Shown here piece by piece: positions 29,341 to 37,700 of a stretch of DNA of 64,000 nt. The position numbers were made by a program, and so were the translations under genes. Positions within the stretch are counted from its first letter, which is position 1; each line of letters begins with the position of its first letter. The stretch is taken from positions 23,307 to 87,306 of the forward strand of contig CAVUZG010000006.1 in the NCBI GenBank assembly GCA_963745945.1. Direction: 5' to 3'. This DNA is from DATFVA01 sp963745945 (GTDB lineage: Bacteria; Bacteroidota; Ignavibacteria; Ignavibacteriales; Ignavibacteriaceae). The notes beneath the pieces are model-generated. The model did no database searches and was not told the origin of the DNA. It saw only the letters and a program-made list of their open reading frames with translations.

Positions 29341-29670
29341 ATGAAAGTTTCAACCACGATAAAAGATAATTTCGGAATAATAAAATTTGACGTCGATAAA
29401 ATACTCGGAATTGAGGCGGGAGAATTTCAAAAATCATTAGAAAGTCTTCTTGATAAAAACATTAAAAATATAATTGTTGATCTTTCAAAGACCAAATTTG
29501 TTTCCAGCTGGGGTATCGGAATGCTTATGCATGGACTGGCTACGACAAAAAACCGCAGCGCTGAATTCAGGTTTGCAGGAATGAATGAAGTAACGGCCGG
29601 AACATTGAAAATTATGAAACTCTATCCTATACTTAACATTTATGATTCAGTAGAAGAGGCTATGAAATAG
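29341..29670 (+). CDS. STAS-domain protein (anti-sigma factor antagonist type), paralogue 2
   Basis: This 109-residue protein has the same length as the protein at 27795 and matches it over its whole length, with identical TKFVSSWGIGMLMHGLATTKNR-like centres (D/LTGVK versus LSKTK). The phosphorylatable Ser-Ser is kept. The C-terminal helix differs (TAGTLKIMKLYPILNIYDSVEEAMK), which could alter partner choice. Probably a duplicate that serves a related partner-switching pathway; the partner is not in the window. Confidence 0.88.
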   Translation: MKVSTTIKDNFGIIKFDVDKILGIEAGEFQKSLESLLDKNIKNIIVDLSKTKFVSSWGIGMLMHGLATTKNRSAEFRFAGMNEVTAGTLKIMKLYPILNIYDSVEEAMK

Positions 29671-29974
29671 AAAAGTAAAAAAAAGCTTTCATCATTCTTT
29701 AAAATCTGCATAAATGCTTTAAATAATCTTCACTGTTTTTAATCTACGTATGAGGGGTTATAAGTTTCATAATCCATATTTTTTACGTTTTATATTTTAG
29801 CATAAGTTGATTGTAGACCAGTGTAATGTCGGATAACTATTTCTTAATATCTTTGTCAGTCGAATATAAATTTTATTATACTTTTAAGGGCATAATACAT
29901 ATTTAGTCAACTGCTTTACGATCTAAAATATTTAAAATAAAAAAACCCGGCTTTTGCCGGGTTTTTATTTTATG
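29671..29974. other. Intergenic region
   Basis: About 300 AT-rich bases between the second STAS gene and tRNA-Asn. Only the terminator at its right end is recognisable. Confidence 0.5.
29941..29967. terminator. Rho-independent terminator of tRNA-Asn
   Basis: AAAAACCCGGC / GCCGGGTTTTT stem with a ttt-type loop, eight bases beyond the 3' end of the minus-strand tRNA. It works on both strands. Confidence 0.88.
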
Positions 29975-30048
29975 CTCCGCAGGCAGGACTTGAACCTGCG
30001 ACACCCTGATTAACAGTCAGGTGCTCTAACCAACTGAGCTACTGCGGA
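29975..30048 (-). tRNA. tRNA-Asn (GTT)
   Basis: On the minus strand a seven-pair acceptor stem TCCGCAG / CTGCGGA, D-arm GCTCAGTTGGTTAGAGC, anticodon stem-loop CTGACTGTTAATCAG with anticodon GTT, and T-arm GCAGGTTCAAGTCCTGC. Discriminator base G, as in other tRNA-Asn. The CCA end is not encoded. No integrase lies beside it. Confidence 0.96.
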
Positions 30049-30236
30049 ATATTTTCCTTTTTAAAAATGGAATTCAAAAATAGAAGGTATTATTCTTTTT
30101 GTCAAGACTTTTAACTTTTCTTTTTCAGTCAATTAAAGTAATAATTCCTTTTATTTCAGTTATTACTAAATCCGTAAATTGGATGAATCATGAACTCTGA
30201 TTTTTGTGACTAGCCTTATCTATATCCTTTTGAAGT

Positions 30237-30267
30237 TAAAAAAATGCCCGAACAATTCGGGCATTTT
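30237..30267 (-). terminator. Rho-independent terminator of the ccm operon
   Basis: AAAATGCCCGAA / TTCGGGCATTTT stem with a three-base loop, about 25 bases past the stop of ccmF on the minus strand. Confidence 0.88.
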
Positions 30268-30289
30268 AATTTGAAATTTCAAATTATCA

Positions 30290-32695
30290 TCAACTGCTTT
30301 TAATAAGAGATTCTCTTAACCTTCTCGAAACAGCAATAAAGAATCCAGCAACCATAATAAGAACTCCCCCCCAGACAAGACTGATAAAAGGTTTAACACT
30401 TGCAGCTACAGTAAGAACTTCTTTTGGAGCCTGGGTTTTAATTGTATCTCCTTTTAATTTTCCAACTATATATTCTGCTGTCTGAGTTGTAGGGTCGATT
30501 TTTTTAAGTTGAATTTTCAGGTTGGCTTCCTGAATCTCAACAGGGACATAAATAAAATCACGACCCGTTTTTTTAAGCACAGGTTCAACGGTATATGTTT
30601 TGCCATTCTTTGTAACAACAAGGTTTGTTCCCATCTTGAAATCACCGCCGCTCATCATTACACTCATATCAGGTTGAACGAATTCAGTATATTCAATTTG
30701 AGCACCTTCAACATTGGTTTTTTGACCAACATTAAGTGTAACTGATATGCCTTCAGTGGATTGATCATGAGACTGATCATCATATCCAAGCGGTGAAACA
30801 TAAATATCTTTGGTAAGCATATTTAAAATTGCCGGCTCTCTCATCAATCCATTATTAAATTCACTGATATACATTACTGGGGAAACCCTGTATTTTTTCT
30901 CACCCTTTTCAACATTTATGTTGAAAGCATATTTTGTATTATTTTCTATGGGGTGATAGCCGGTGAAAGTCAGTTTGTATCCAAAAGCTTCCTGCGGCTG
31001 GTTTTTTATAAGGTCGATATCAGTTTCCTGGCTGTATGCTGTAGAACCAATAACACCAAGTAAGAATAGTGCTATTCCTATATGCGCTACATATGCTCCA
31101 AGCATTTTCATATTACCACGAATAATTTTAATTGCTATTTCAACGTTAACAGCAACTGTAAAGGAAGCAGAAAAAGCCAAAAGTATAAGCATAATTTCAT
31201 GCATTCCGCCAAAGAATACAAGCAATGCTGTAAAAATAACCGCAATGGTTACTGCAGGTATAGATTTTCTTACAAGATCTTTTCCTTTTGTCTGTTTCCA
31301 CTTTAACAATAAACTAAAACCGTTTAGCAATCCTATGATAATCGCGAGAGGTAAATTCATCTCATTATAGAAAAATGTATCAACCGACTGCCCAAAGAGA
31401 GGTGCAGAAGTACCGACAAAAACTATTATTGCAGAAGCTGTCAATACAATTGCAGCTGTAAACAACGCCAGATCCCGCGATAACAAATCTTCTTCAGATA
31501 CTGTTGCCTCAGTAAGGAACTTCCATCTGTAAATAAGCATTCCGAAACCAAGAACGATAAAAGTACCGATGAAAATTATAAGAAATAAATAGACCAGCAT
31601 TCCGGGATCAACAAATGAGTGAACAGAAGCATCTCCGAGTACACCGCTCCTCGTTAAAAATGTACTGTATAAAACGAGTACATAAGTCATAATACACAGG
31701 ATTAGATTTGTCTTTGCGTATTTTCCTATACCACCTTTAGACTGGCTTTTCCTTTGAACAAGAAGAGTATGTATGGAAGCAACACCAACCAGCCAGGGGA
31801 TAAGACTTGAGTTTTCAACGGGATCCCAAGCCCAGTAACCTCCCCATCCGAGCATTTCATAAGCCCAGTAACCGCCAAGCATAATACCAAGACCTAAAAT
31901 TCCGGCTCCTGCAAGCACCCATGGAAATGATTGACGAACCCAATCTTTATAATCATTTTTCATCATTGCTGCAACCGCAAAAGAAAAAGGCACTGTAGAC
32001 ATTGAGAATCCTGTGAATAGAATCGGCGGGTGAATCTGCATCCAGAAATTAAGAAGTTGAGGATTTAAACCTTTTCCATCTGCGATAAACTGGTTAACAG
32101 AAATTCCTGCAGAAGTAAGAGAAGCATAAAGATCGCTGCTCATCTTAACAAAACTTTGTCCGCTGGAACCATCATTAAAAATAAATGATTGTAACCAGGG
32201 AAGATTAAGATATCCGGCTGTTATACTTTTAATCGGAAGAAAAATTGGTTCGGTCCAGATATAAGCAAAAGGATTTTTGAAAAGCGGTGAAACCATTATC
32301 AGCAGGAACGTTGTAGCAAGTGTAAAAACGGTCATTACACGAACTTCGAGGTCGCCTCGTTTTGATGTATATGACTGCAGGAATATACCAACTATAGAAG
32401 TCAAAAGAAGCCAGAGCATAAAGCTTCCTTCCTGTCCTCCCCAGAATGAGGCAATCAGAAAACCGGTTTTTAAACTGTTCTGACTATAGCTGTATACATA
32501 ATGATATTGATATTGATGTGTTAATAATAAATACCATAAAATCGTTGAGGCAACAATTACCAATACTGCCATAGAATGATAAGCTATTCTTCCATAATTG
32601 AGAGCATTTTTGTAACCTTTATATGAAAGATAGTACATTATCATTGCAAGCAAGCTGAATGCTAATGCTACCGAGAGTACAATACTTCCTGCCAT
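30290..32695 (-). CDS. ccmF: Cytochrome c maturation haem lyase subunit CcmF
   Basis: The 801-residue inner-membrane protein has about 14 membrane helices. The haem-handling WWD signature is WGGYWAWDPVENSSLIPWLVG (about residues 275-295), and nearby His residues (MQIHPPILFTGF) are candidate haem ligands. CcmF takes haem from holo-CcmE and joins it to the CXXCH of apocytochromes c. A large periplasmic beta domain lies near residues 560-760. It is the last gene of the minus-strand ccm cluster and is followed by a terminator. No ccmH/ccmG lies next to it, in line with the variant CcmE here. Confidence 0.95.
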   Translation of the reverse strand: MAGSIVLSVALAFSLLAMIMYYLSYKGYKNALNYGRIAYHSMAVLVIVASTILWYLLLTHQYQYHYVYSYSQNSLKTGFLIASFWGGQEGSFMLWLLLTSIVGIFLQSYTSKRGDLEVRVMTVFTLATTFLLIMVSPLFKNPFAYIWTEPIFLPIKSITAGYLNLPWLQSFIFNDGSSGQSFVKMSSDLYASLTSAGISVNQFIADGKGLNPQLLNFWMQIHPPILFTGFSMSTVPFSFAVAAMMKNDYKDWVRQSFPWVLAGAGILGLGIMLGGYWAYEMLGWGGYWAWDPVENSSLIPWLVGVASIHTLLVQRKSQSKGGIGKYAKTNLILCIMTYVLVLYSTFLTRSGVLGDASVHSFVDPGMLVYLFLIIFIGTFIVLGFGMLIYRWKFLTEATVSEEDLLSRDLALFTAAIVLTASAIIVFVGTSAPLFGQSVDTFFYNEMNLPLAIIIGLLNGFSLLLKWKQTKGKDLVRKSIPAVTIAVIFTALLVFFGGMHEIMLILLAFSASFTVAVNVEIAIKIIRGNMKMLGAYVAHIGIALFLLGVIGSTAYSQETDIDLIKNQPQEAFGYKLTFTGYHPIENNTKYAFNINVEKGEKKYRVSPVMYISEFNNGLMREPAILNMLTKDIYVSPLGYDDQSHDQSTEGISVTLNVGQKTNVEGAQIEYTEFVQPDMSVMMSGGDFKMGTNLVVTKNGKTYTVEPVLKKTGRDFIYVPVEIQEANLKIQLKKIDPTTQTAEYIVGKLKGDTIKTQAPKEVLTVAASVKPFISLVWGGVLIMVAGFFIAVSRRLRESLIKSS

Positions 32696-32807
32696 TTCTT
32701 CCTCAGGGTTATCTTAATTAAAATTGCTAATTAATATCTCTTATCCTTGAGAAATCCGGGATTCGAATAAGATATTTTTTAAAATTAATTTCTAATTTGC
32801 GATGGAC

Positions 32808-33197
32808 TTATAAACTTGAGGTTTTAGCCTTATCGTTTTCATATTTGCTTGGGCATTTAGTCAATATATCCCGTGCATGAAAATATCCATCTTTATACTG
32901 TCCTGTTACAACTACGCTTTTGGCTGTTTCGAAGTTATTAGGAATTGTTCCGTCATACACAACCTTCATCTGGTTGCCGTTTTCGTCTGCCATGAAAAAG
33001 CTGAATGTTCTGTTTACTTTATCAACCTGATAGTTTTTATCTTTAACCCAGCTGCCTGTTGCCTTCACAGTTTTATCAGTATTCATAACATTAGTAAAAT
33101 TACTTTCATACTTAATGTTACTCTGAGTAAACAGGTAACCCATTAAACCAAGGAACAGAACTATTATAGCACCACCGAATATATATTTATTTTTCAT
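32808..33197 (-). CDS. ccmE: Haem chaperone CcmE, Cys-type (CxxxY) variant
   Basis: The 129-residue protein has one N-terminal membrane anchor (residues 5-24) and a periplasmic OB-fold domain. CcmE normally attaches haem to a His in an HxxxY motif; here the aligned segment reads DILTKCPSKYE, so Cys115 replaces the His and Tyr119 is kept. This matches the CxxxY CcmE known from archaea and some deltaproteobacteria that carry a variant maturation system without CcmH. The start ATG overlaps the end of ccmD by 11 bases, which suggests translational coupling. Confidence 0.92.
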   Translation of the reverse strand: MKNKYIFGGAIIVLFLGLMGYLFTQSNIKYESNFTNVMNTDKTVKATGSWVKDKNYQVDKVNRTFSFFMADENGNQMKVVYDGTIPNNFETAKSVVVTGQYKDGYFHARDILTKCPSKYENDKAKTSSL

Positions 33198-33345
33198 GTT
33201 TATCTCCGTTTATTTCTTTCTCAATACCTTTAATTCTTTTATCTAAATTATTCAGGTAGAAAAATATACCTGCCCACACTATAAGAACAATAATCATTAC
33301 AATATAAATTGCATTATTATGTAAAAAATCATAAAGTCCGCTCAA
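33187..33345 (-). CDS. ccmD: CcmD-like small membrane protein
   Basis: The 52-residue protein LSGLYDFLHNNAIYIVMIIV... has one membrane helix (about residues 12-31) followed by a charged helix LNNLDKRIKGIEKEI, the build of CcmD. It begins with TTG at 33345, two bases after the ccmC stop, with AGAGGA just upstream, and overlaps the ccmE start. CcmD helps release holo-CcmE from the CcmABC complex. Position between ccmC and ccmE is the usual place. Confidence 0.85.
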   Translation of the reverse strand: MSGLYDFLHNNAIYIVMIIVLIVWAGIFFYLNNLDKRIKGIEKEINGDKHEK

Positions 33346-33346
33346 G

Positions 33347-34060
33347 TTATCCTCTGATTTGTTGTTTGTTTAATCTTTCTTTAAACATAAGTGATTTATA
33401 ACCAAGTCTCCACATCCAGAAATACAATATAGTAAATCCAATCAATGAAAGGTAAAATATCAACATCATATTTGCGTTCATCTTAAAATCTACAACAGGA
33501 CCTGAATTTGTATCATCAGCAGAGCCGGGATGCAGACCCGCCATTATCCTTGGCATAATAAAAATAAAGAACGGGACAGTAACAAATGCAATTATTGCGT
33601 ACACAGCTGAAAGAGTTGCTCTTTTTTCTTCATTTTCAATTGAAGAACGAAGTGCAAACCATGCGCCATAAATAAGAAGAAGCGCAAATATACTTGACTG
33701 ACGCGGGTCCCAATTCCAGAATGAACCCCAGGCAAATTTAGCCCAGACTGAACCGGTAACTGTTGCGAGAATACAAAAAATTATTCCCAGTTGTGCTGCC
33801 GCATAAGATTTAATGTCATCATTCATATCTTTTTTTCTAAGATATTTAAAACTATAAATAGTTGACATTAAGAAAGCAATTACTGTAATCCAGGATGTCG
33901 GAACATGGAAGAAAATTATTTTTGCATTTTCTTCAAGTCCCGGTATAAATGGAAACTGGTACCAGTGTGTTGGATTCTCAACAATGGGAAAAGCTATTCC
34001 CGCCACGGACACGAATGCGAGAAGCAAAAAGAGGAATATTTTCCAGGAAATAGATTTCAT
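33347..34060 (-). CDS. ccmC: Haem exporter/handler CcmC
   Basis: The 237-residue inner-membrane protein has six helices and the WWD signature WGSFWNWDPRQSSIFALLLIYGA. It also has a conserved His in IIFFHVPTSW (haem ligand side). CcmC presents haem to CcmE for covalent attachment. It lies 22 bases downstream of ccmB and 1-2 bases upstream of ccmD, clearly in one operon. Confidence 0.94.
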   Translation of the reverse strand: MKSISWKIFLFLLLAFVSVAGIAFPIVENPTHWYQFPFIPGLEENAKIIFFHVPTSWITVIAFLMSTIYSFKYLRKKDMNDDIKSYAAAQLGIIFCILATVTGSVWAKFAWGSFWNWDPRQSSIFALLLIYGAWFALRSSIENEEKRATLSAVYAIIAFVTVPFFIFIMPRIMAGLHPGSADDTNSGPVVDFKMNANMMLIFYLSLIGFTILYFWMWRLGYKSLMFKERLNKQQIRG

Positions 34061-34082
34061 ATTATATAATTGATAAAAATTA

Positions 34083-34748
34083 CTAATCTTTCCAAATAAA
34101 ATCGAATAACATATAAGATGCAGTTAACATAATTACGTCGTAACAAATTACAACTGCTAGTTCAAATTTAGATTTTTCAAAACCTGTGCCATCTATAGAG
34201 AATAAAGTTAGTTGCACAGAAGTTAAAATTAAAGGTAATAATATAGGAAAAGAAAGAACCGGGTAAAGTGTTCCTTTGGCGCCGGCTTTAGCAATTATTG
34301 CCGCAATTATTGTCGATGAAACTGCCAGCCCGATATTTCCCAGGATAAATGCAGAAAGAAAAAGAGGAAAATTCCTGATAACAAAAGCCTCAAATACGGC
34401 AGAATAGAGAATAGCAATTACAATATTCATTGCAAAAACAAGTATCAGGTTAAAAATTAATTTGCCGGTAAAAACTGTTGAAGGAGAAGCAATTAATTGA
34501 AGAGTGAGTGAAGTGCCTCTTTCCTCCTCAGATACAAAAGCTCTTGCCAGTCCTGACATAGCAGTAAAAAATATTACAACCCAGAACAACCCCGCAGTCA
34601 AATTTTCATTAATTCTCTCGTTACCAATCGAGAACATAATTACACTGATGGCAACGATAATAAACATTGCAAGAGAATTAATTGCATAACGTGTTCTTAA
34701 TTCAGATTTGAAATCTTTCAGGAATAAACTGTAAGCTTTTGAGCTCAT
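34083..34748 (-). CDS. ccmB: Haem ABC-transporter permease CcmB
   Basis: The 221-residue protein has six membrane helices and opens SLFLKDFKSELRTRYAINSLAMF, the CcmB type. VSEEERGTSLTLQLIASPSTVFTGKLIFN is also typical. With CcmA it forms the ABC complex that powers release of haem-loaded CcmE. The gene for its ATPase partner lies about 660 bases upstream (35405), separated by a transposase element. Confidence 0.92.
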   Translation of the reverse strand: MSSKAYSLFLKDFKSELRTRYAINSLAMFIIVAISVIMFSIGNERINENLTAGLFWVVIFFTAMSGLARAFVSEEERGTSLTLQLIASPSTVFTGKLIFNLILVFAMNIVIAILYSAVFEAFVIRNFPLFLSAFILGNIGLAVSSTIIAAIIAKAGAKGTLYPVLSFPILLPLILTSVQLTLFSIDGTGFEKSKFELAVVICYDVIMLTASYMLFDFIWKD

Positions 34749-34769
34749 AAATTAATCGGAATTTATACT

Positions 34770-34830
34770 GGCTAAAGCCAATCTTAATTATTTAGATTAT
34801 ATTCCACGACCTGAAGGTCGTGGCTATTTA
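34770..34830 (+). repeat. 61-base element end, left copy
   Basis: Starts GGCTAAAGCC and contains the palindrome CCACGACCTGAAGGTCGTGG. Direct copy of 35336-35396 with four differences. Confidence 0.85.
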
Positions 34831-34854
34831 TATTGTAAAATTTCTGTATTTATT

Positions 34855-34910
34855 TGCCACGAGCTTTAGCTCGTGGGACTATAGATCAAAAGAATTGGCT
34901 TTAGCCAAAC
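34855..34910 (-). repeat. Inverted, diverged copy of the element end
   Basis: Read on the minus strand it gives TTGGCTAAAGCCAA, an AT-rich spacer and CCACGAGCTAAAGCTCGTGG, the same build as the flanking units. The transposase stop codon TAA lies in its GGCTAA. Confidence 0.75.
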
Positions 34911-35323
34911 TTATATTTTTTTATAAACAAATTATATTCTTCTTCAAACGATTTGGTTTTATGATGTTCTGCCTGATTGTTAATATACTCGCGCACTTTG
35001 CTAACAATAGATTCACTAACTGAAATAGCAATATATTCATCTTGCCATTCAAATTTACCGTAAATTATTTTCTGTTTATTAACCCAGTTTGATGACTCTC
35101 CTTTAATTAACATTATAACTTTGCTTATTGTCTGCTCTCTACCTAGTGAAATTAACAGATGGATATGGTCACTAACACAATTCATTGAATCAATAAAAAT
35201 TTCTTTTTTCTTAGAATTTTCTTTGATGTGTTCAAGTAATAAAGGCTTTAATTCTCTTGTGATAATTTTATTTCTGTTTTTAGTTAACCAGATTACATGT
35301 ATCCATACTTTTGTAAATGGCAT
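34901..35323 (-). CDS. IS200/REP-associated Y1 transposase
   Basis: The 140-residue HUH endonuclease cuts and joins single-stranded DNA through a tyrosine. The HUH motif is His53-Ile-His55 in SDHIHLLI and the likely catalytic Tyr is Tyr113 in KVREYINNQAEHH. Length and sequence fit TnpA of the IS200/IS605 family or the RAYT domesticated branch. The frame is complete and the motifs are intact, so it may be active. It is flanked by hairpin repeats that it could recognise. Confidence 0.9.
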   Translation of the reverse strand: MPFTKVWIHVIWLTKNRNKIITRELKPLLLEHIKENSKKKEIFIDSMNCVSDHIHLLISLGREQTISKVIMLIKGESSNWVNKQKIIYGKFEWQDEYIAISVSESIVSKVREYINNQAEHHKTKSFEEEYNLFIKKYKFG

Positions 35324-35335
35324 GGTATTATTTTT

Positions 35336-35396
35336 GGCTAAAGCTAATCTTACTTATTTAGATTTTATTCCACGATCTGAAGGTCGTGGCTATTTA
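35336..35396 (+). repeat. 61-base element end, right copy
   Basis: Direct copy of 34770-34830 (57 of 61 identical) with the hairpin CCACGATCTGAAGGTCGTGG. It lies just upstream of the transposase start and just after the ccmA stop. Confidence 0.85.
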
Positions 35397-35404
35397 AATT
35401 AAAT

Positions 35405-36034
35405 TTATTTATACTTTTCCAAATAAACTATATCACTACATGGTTGTAAATCAGTTTTTTCGTTTGAAGCAATTAATACTATGCATTCATTTCCCTGCTC
35501 TTTAACAATCCTGTAGACTGATTCCTTACCTTCCTCATCAAGATTAGAAGTTGGTTCATCCAAAATTAAAAGATTTGGTGAATGCATCATCGCGAAAATA
35601 AATTTCATCCTCTGTTTCATCCCGGATGAATAAGTTTTAATCAGATCATTCTTTCTATCATAAAGTAAAAATACTTTAAGCAGGTATTCAACCTTTTCTG
35701 TATTGAGTTGAATTCCACGGATGTCCGAGAATAATGAGAGATTTTCCCATGCCGTAAATTCCTCATAAAGAACAAGGTAAGGAGAAACAAAGCCGATGTA
35801 ATTATGAAGTTTTTCCGGTATAATTTCTTTTCCTTCAAGTATATGTTTTATTGAGCCTTCCGATGCTGAAATAATACCGGCTATAATTTTTACAAGAGTT
35901 GATTTGCCTGAACCATTCGGTCCGGAAATTCCAAAAATCCCGGTTTGTTTAAATTCAAAATCAATTCCCGAAAAAATTAATCTCCTTCCGAAAGTTTTGC
36001 TGAGCGATTCTGCTTTAATTGAAAAATTATTCAT
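35405..36034 (-). CDS. ccmA: ABC-transporter ATPase CcmA
   Basis: The 209-residue ATP-binding subunit shows Walker A (GPNGSGKSTL), signature YSSGMKQRMK and Walker B LLILDEPTSNLDEEG. Small size and nearness to ccmB identify it as CcmA. With CcmB it uses ATP to release holo-CcmE from CcmC. Its start overlaps the end of the metalloprotease-like gene at 36027 by eight bases, so that gene may be co-transcribed. A transposable element separates it from ccmB. Confidence 0.88.
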   Translation of the reverse strand: MNNFSIKAESLSKTFGRRLIFSGIDFEFKQTGIFGISGPNGSGKSTLVKIIAGIISASEGSIKHILEGKEIIPEKLHNYIGFVSPYLVLYEEFTAWENLSLFSDIRGIQLNTEKVEYLLKVFLLYDRKNDLIKTYSSGMKQRMKFIFAMMHSPNLLILDEPTSNLDEEGKESVYRIVKEQGNECIVLIASNEKTDLQPCSDIVYLEKYK

Positions 36035-37700
36035 TAAAAATAACCAGCTTTCCAGTCGTTTTACCCGTTCCGGATTTTGTTACATAAATATAAATGCCAG
36101 ATGGTAATTTTTTTCCAATTTCGTCAAGGTTCCAGAAGACTACAGATGAACTGTTTTTTCCAAAACCCGCTTGAAGATTTTTATAAAATACTAAATCCAT
36201 TGATGGTGAATAAATGTATAGATCTACATTTCCATAAATTGGTGAAATAACCGGGATCCTGATAATATTGGCTGAATAACTATCATATCGGAAAGGATTC
36301 GGATATGCATAGTTTAGAGCATTAATGTTTGGCGTATAAATAGTACTGTCCTGTTTTATTAAAATACCATTTAATACTACTGAAGTAAGCCATAAGGATT
36401 TATTACTAACGTTTAACAATTCGTAATAAGATGTATCCAGCCTGGTGCTGCCCGCAATATTATAGTTATATAATGAATATGATGCGTTGTAATTTCTATT
36501 AAGGCTGTCTATCCCGCTGGAATAATCCGTATTTGTTAATACAGTGTATAAAGAATCCTGTGAACCGGGTTCAACCGTATAGAGAAAATTATTCGATAAA
36601 GGTTTTACCGAGGGTAGATTTATAGTATTATTAATTTCAAACGGATTTGAATACACTAACGGGTAGTTAGAAGCTTCTGAAAAATATTCTCCCGGCTTCG
36701 AACGATAATTAGTATAATAAGTCCAGACACCAAACTTATTCAATTCAGTTCCAAAACTGCTGCTGTCTTCAAGTAGGCTTGAATTTATTGCATCAATCGC
36801 CCTTTCGCTGCGCATCAATTCCCACTGTATTTTTATTATTCCAAATCCAAACTGGTCTTTTAAAAAAATATTCCATATCGCAAGATTATAACCATTATTG
36901 GACGCAAATGTCCTGTCCGTATGGAGAAAATAATCCCTCATATAACCGTAATAATCATTTACAGTATTGAATACAAACTCCTCCATTGAAGTAGAGGTCA
37001 GTTCATAAAAGAATATATCATTATCTCGCAGAATATAATTTCCAACCTGTATTGAATGATGAAATTCGTGTGCAGCAGTAACTCTTGCCGCATCAATTCC
37101 ATGCGTATAAAATCCGCTACCGAAACTATAATGAACCTGCATAAAGGAAGTATATTTATTCGAACCAATGGAGGTTTCAAAATCTGTTTCTCCGTAACTG
37201 CCCATTGAAACTATATAAACATCATATTTTCCATCACCTCCGGCAAGAGCCGGCGAAATTCCTCCGATTGTATCCGAAGGCGGAGGAGGATAACCAAGAT
37301 AATTAACCTCAAAATTATATGATGAATCCAGAGCCAAAGCAAATTCATTTACATTATATTGCGGCACATCAAAACCGGAAGTATTAAAATGAATCCGGAA
37401 AAAACCCGATGGAGAGACTATACTGGTGTCAGATGTGGGGCGACTTATCAGTAATTTTAATACACTTTTTTGCGATTCACTAAATTCATTTAAATGAGTA
37501 AAAATCTGTGCGGCAATACCAAAACTGCATTTTATATGTGAAGTATCTTCCCGGGGATTTTGGGCAGTAAACTGATAGTTATAGTTTCTAATCTTAACAT
37601 AAAGATTAAATAATGAATCCAGTTCAGATCTGTTTAGTTCCTGTGAATATATAGAAGAACAAAAAACGATTGTTAAGAAAAAGAGAATCTTTCTAATCAT
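36027..37700 (-). CDS. Secreted MXAN_6640-type putative zinc metalloprotease
   Basis: The 557-residue protein has a signal peptide (MIRKILFFLTIVFCSSIYSQ). The catalytic-type motif is TAAHEFHHSIQVGNY (HExxH, about residues 211-215), followed by ELTSTSMEEFVF whose Glu may be the third zinc ligand. DGKYDVYIVSMGSYGET before it fits the same family. The C-terminus (ALNYAYPNPFRYDS ... LPSGIYIYVTKSGTGKTTGKLVIFNE) is a T9SS-like sorting or FlgD-like domain, so it is probably exported. It overlaps both its neighbours by a few bases. Activity has to be inferred. Confidence 0.8.
   Translation of the reverse strand: MIRKILFFLTIVFCSSIYSQELNRSELDSLFNLYVKIRNYNYQFTAQNPREDTSHIKCSFGIAAQIFTHLNEFSESQKSVLKLLISRPTSDTSIVSPSGFFRIHFNTSGFDVPQYNVNEFALALDSSYNFEVNYLGYPPPPSDTIGGISPALAGGDGKYDVYIVSMGSYGETDFETSIGSNKYTSFMQVHYSFGSGFYTHGIDAARVTAAHEFHHSIQVGNYILRDNDIFFYELTSTSMEEFVFNTVNDYYGYMRDYFLHTDRTFASNNGYNLAIWNIFLKDQFGFGIIKIQWELMRSERAIDAINSSLLEDSSSFGTELNKFGVWTYYTNYRSKPGEYFSEASNYPLVYSNPFEINNTINLPSVKPLSNNFLYTVEPGSQDSLYTVLTNTDYSSGIDSLNRNYNASYSLYNYNIAGSTRLDTSYYELLNVSNKSLWLTSVVLNGILIKQDSTIYTPNINALNYAYPNPFRYDSYSANIIRIPVISPIYGNVDLYIYSPSMDLVFYKNLQAGFGKNSSSVVFWNLDEIGKKLPSGIYIYVTKSGTGKTTGKLVIFNE

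Larger units (their letters stand above)
34770..35396 (-). mobile_element. IS200/RAYT-type element inserted in the ccm operon
   Basis: A tyrosine (Y1) transposase gene is flanked by related repeat units. A 61-base unit at 34770-34830 matches the unit at 35336-35396 at 57 of 61 positions in the same orientation. A third, more diverged unit lies inverted at 34855-34910 and begins at the transposase stop codon. Each unit holds a hairpin (CCACGACCTGAAGGTCGTGG type) and a TGGCTAAAGCCA palindrome, as expected of IS200-like ends or REP/REPIN sequences recognised by the transposase. Confidence 0.8.

Noticed and set aside
29975..30048. tRNA-Asn as an integration site of a mobile element
   Set aside because: No integrase, no repeated tRNA 3' end and no foreign-looking genes lie beside it.
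35641..35838. Minus-strand open frame of 65 aa within ccmA
   Set aside because: It is a shadow in another frame of the ccmA coding region.
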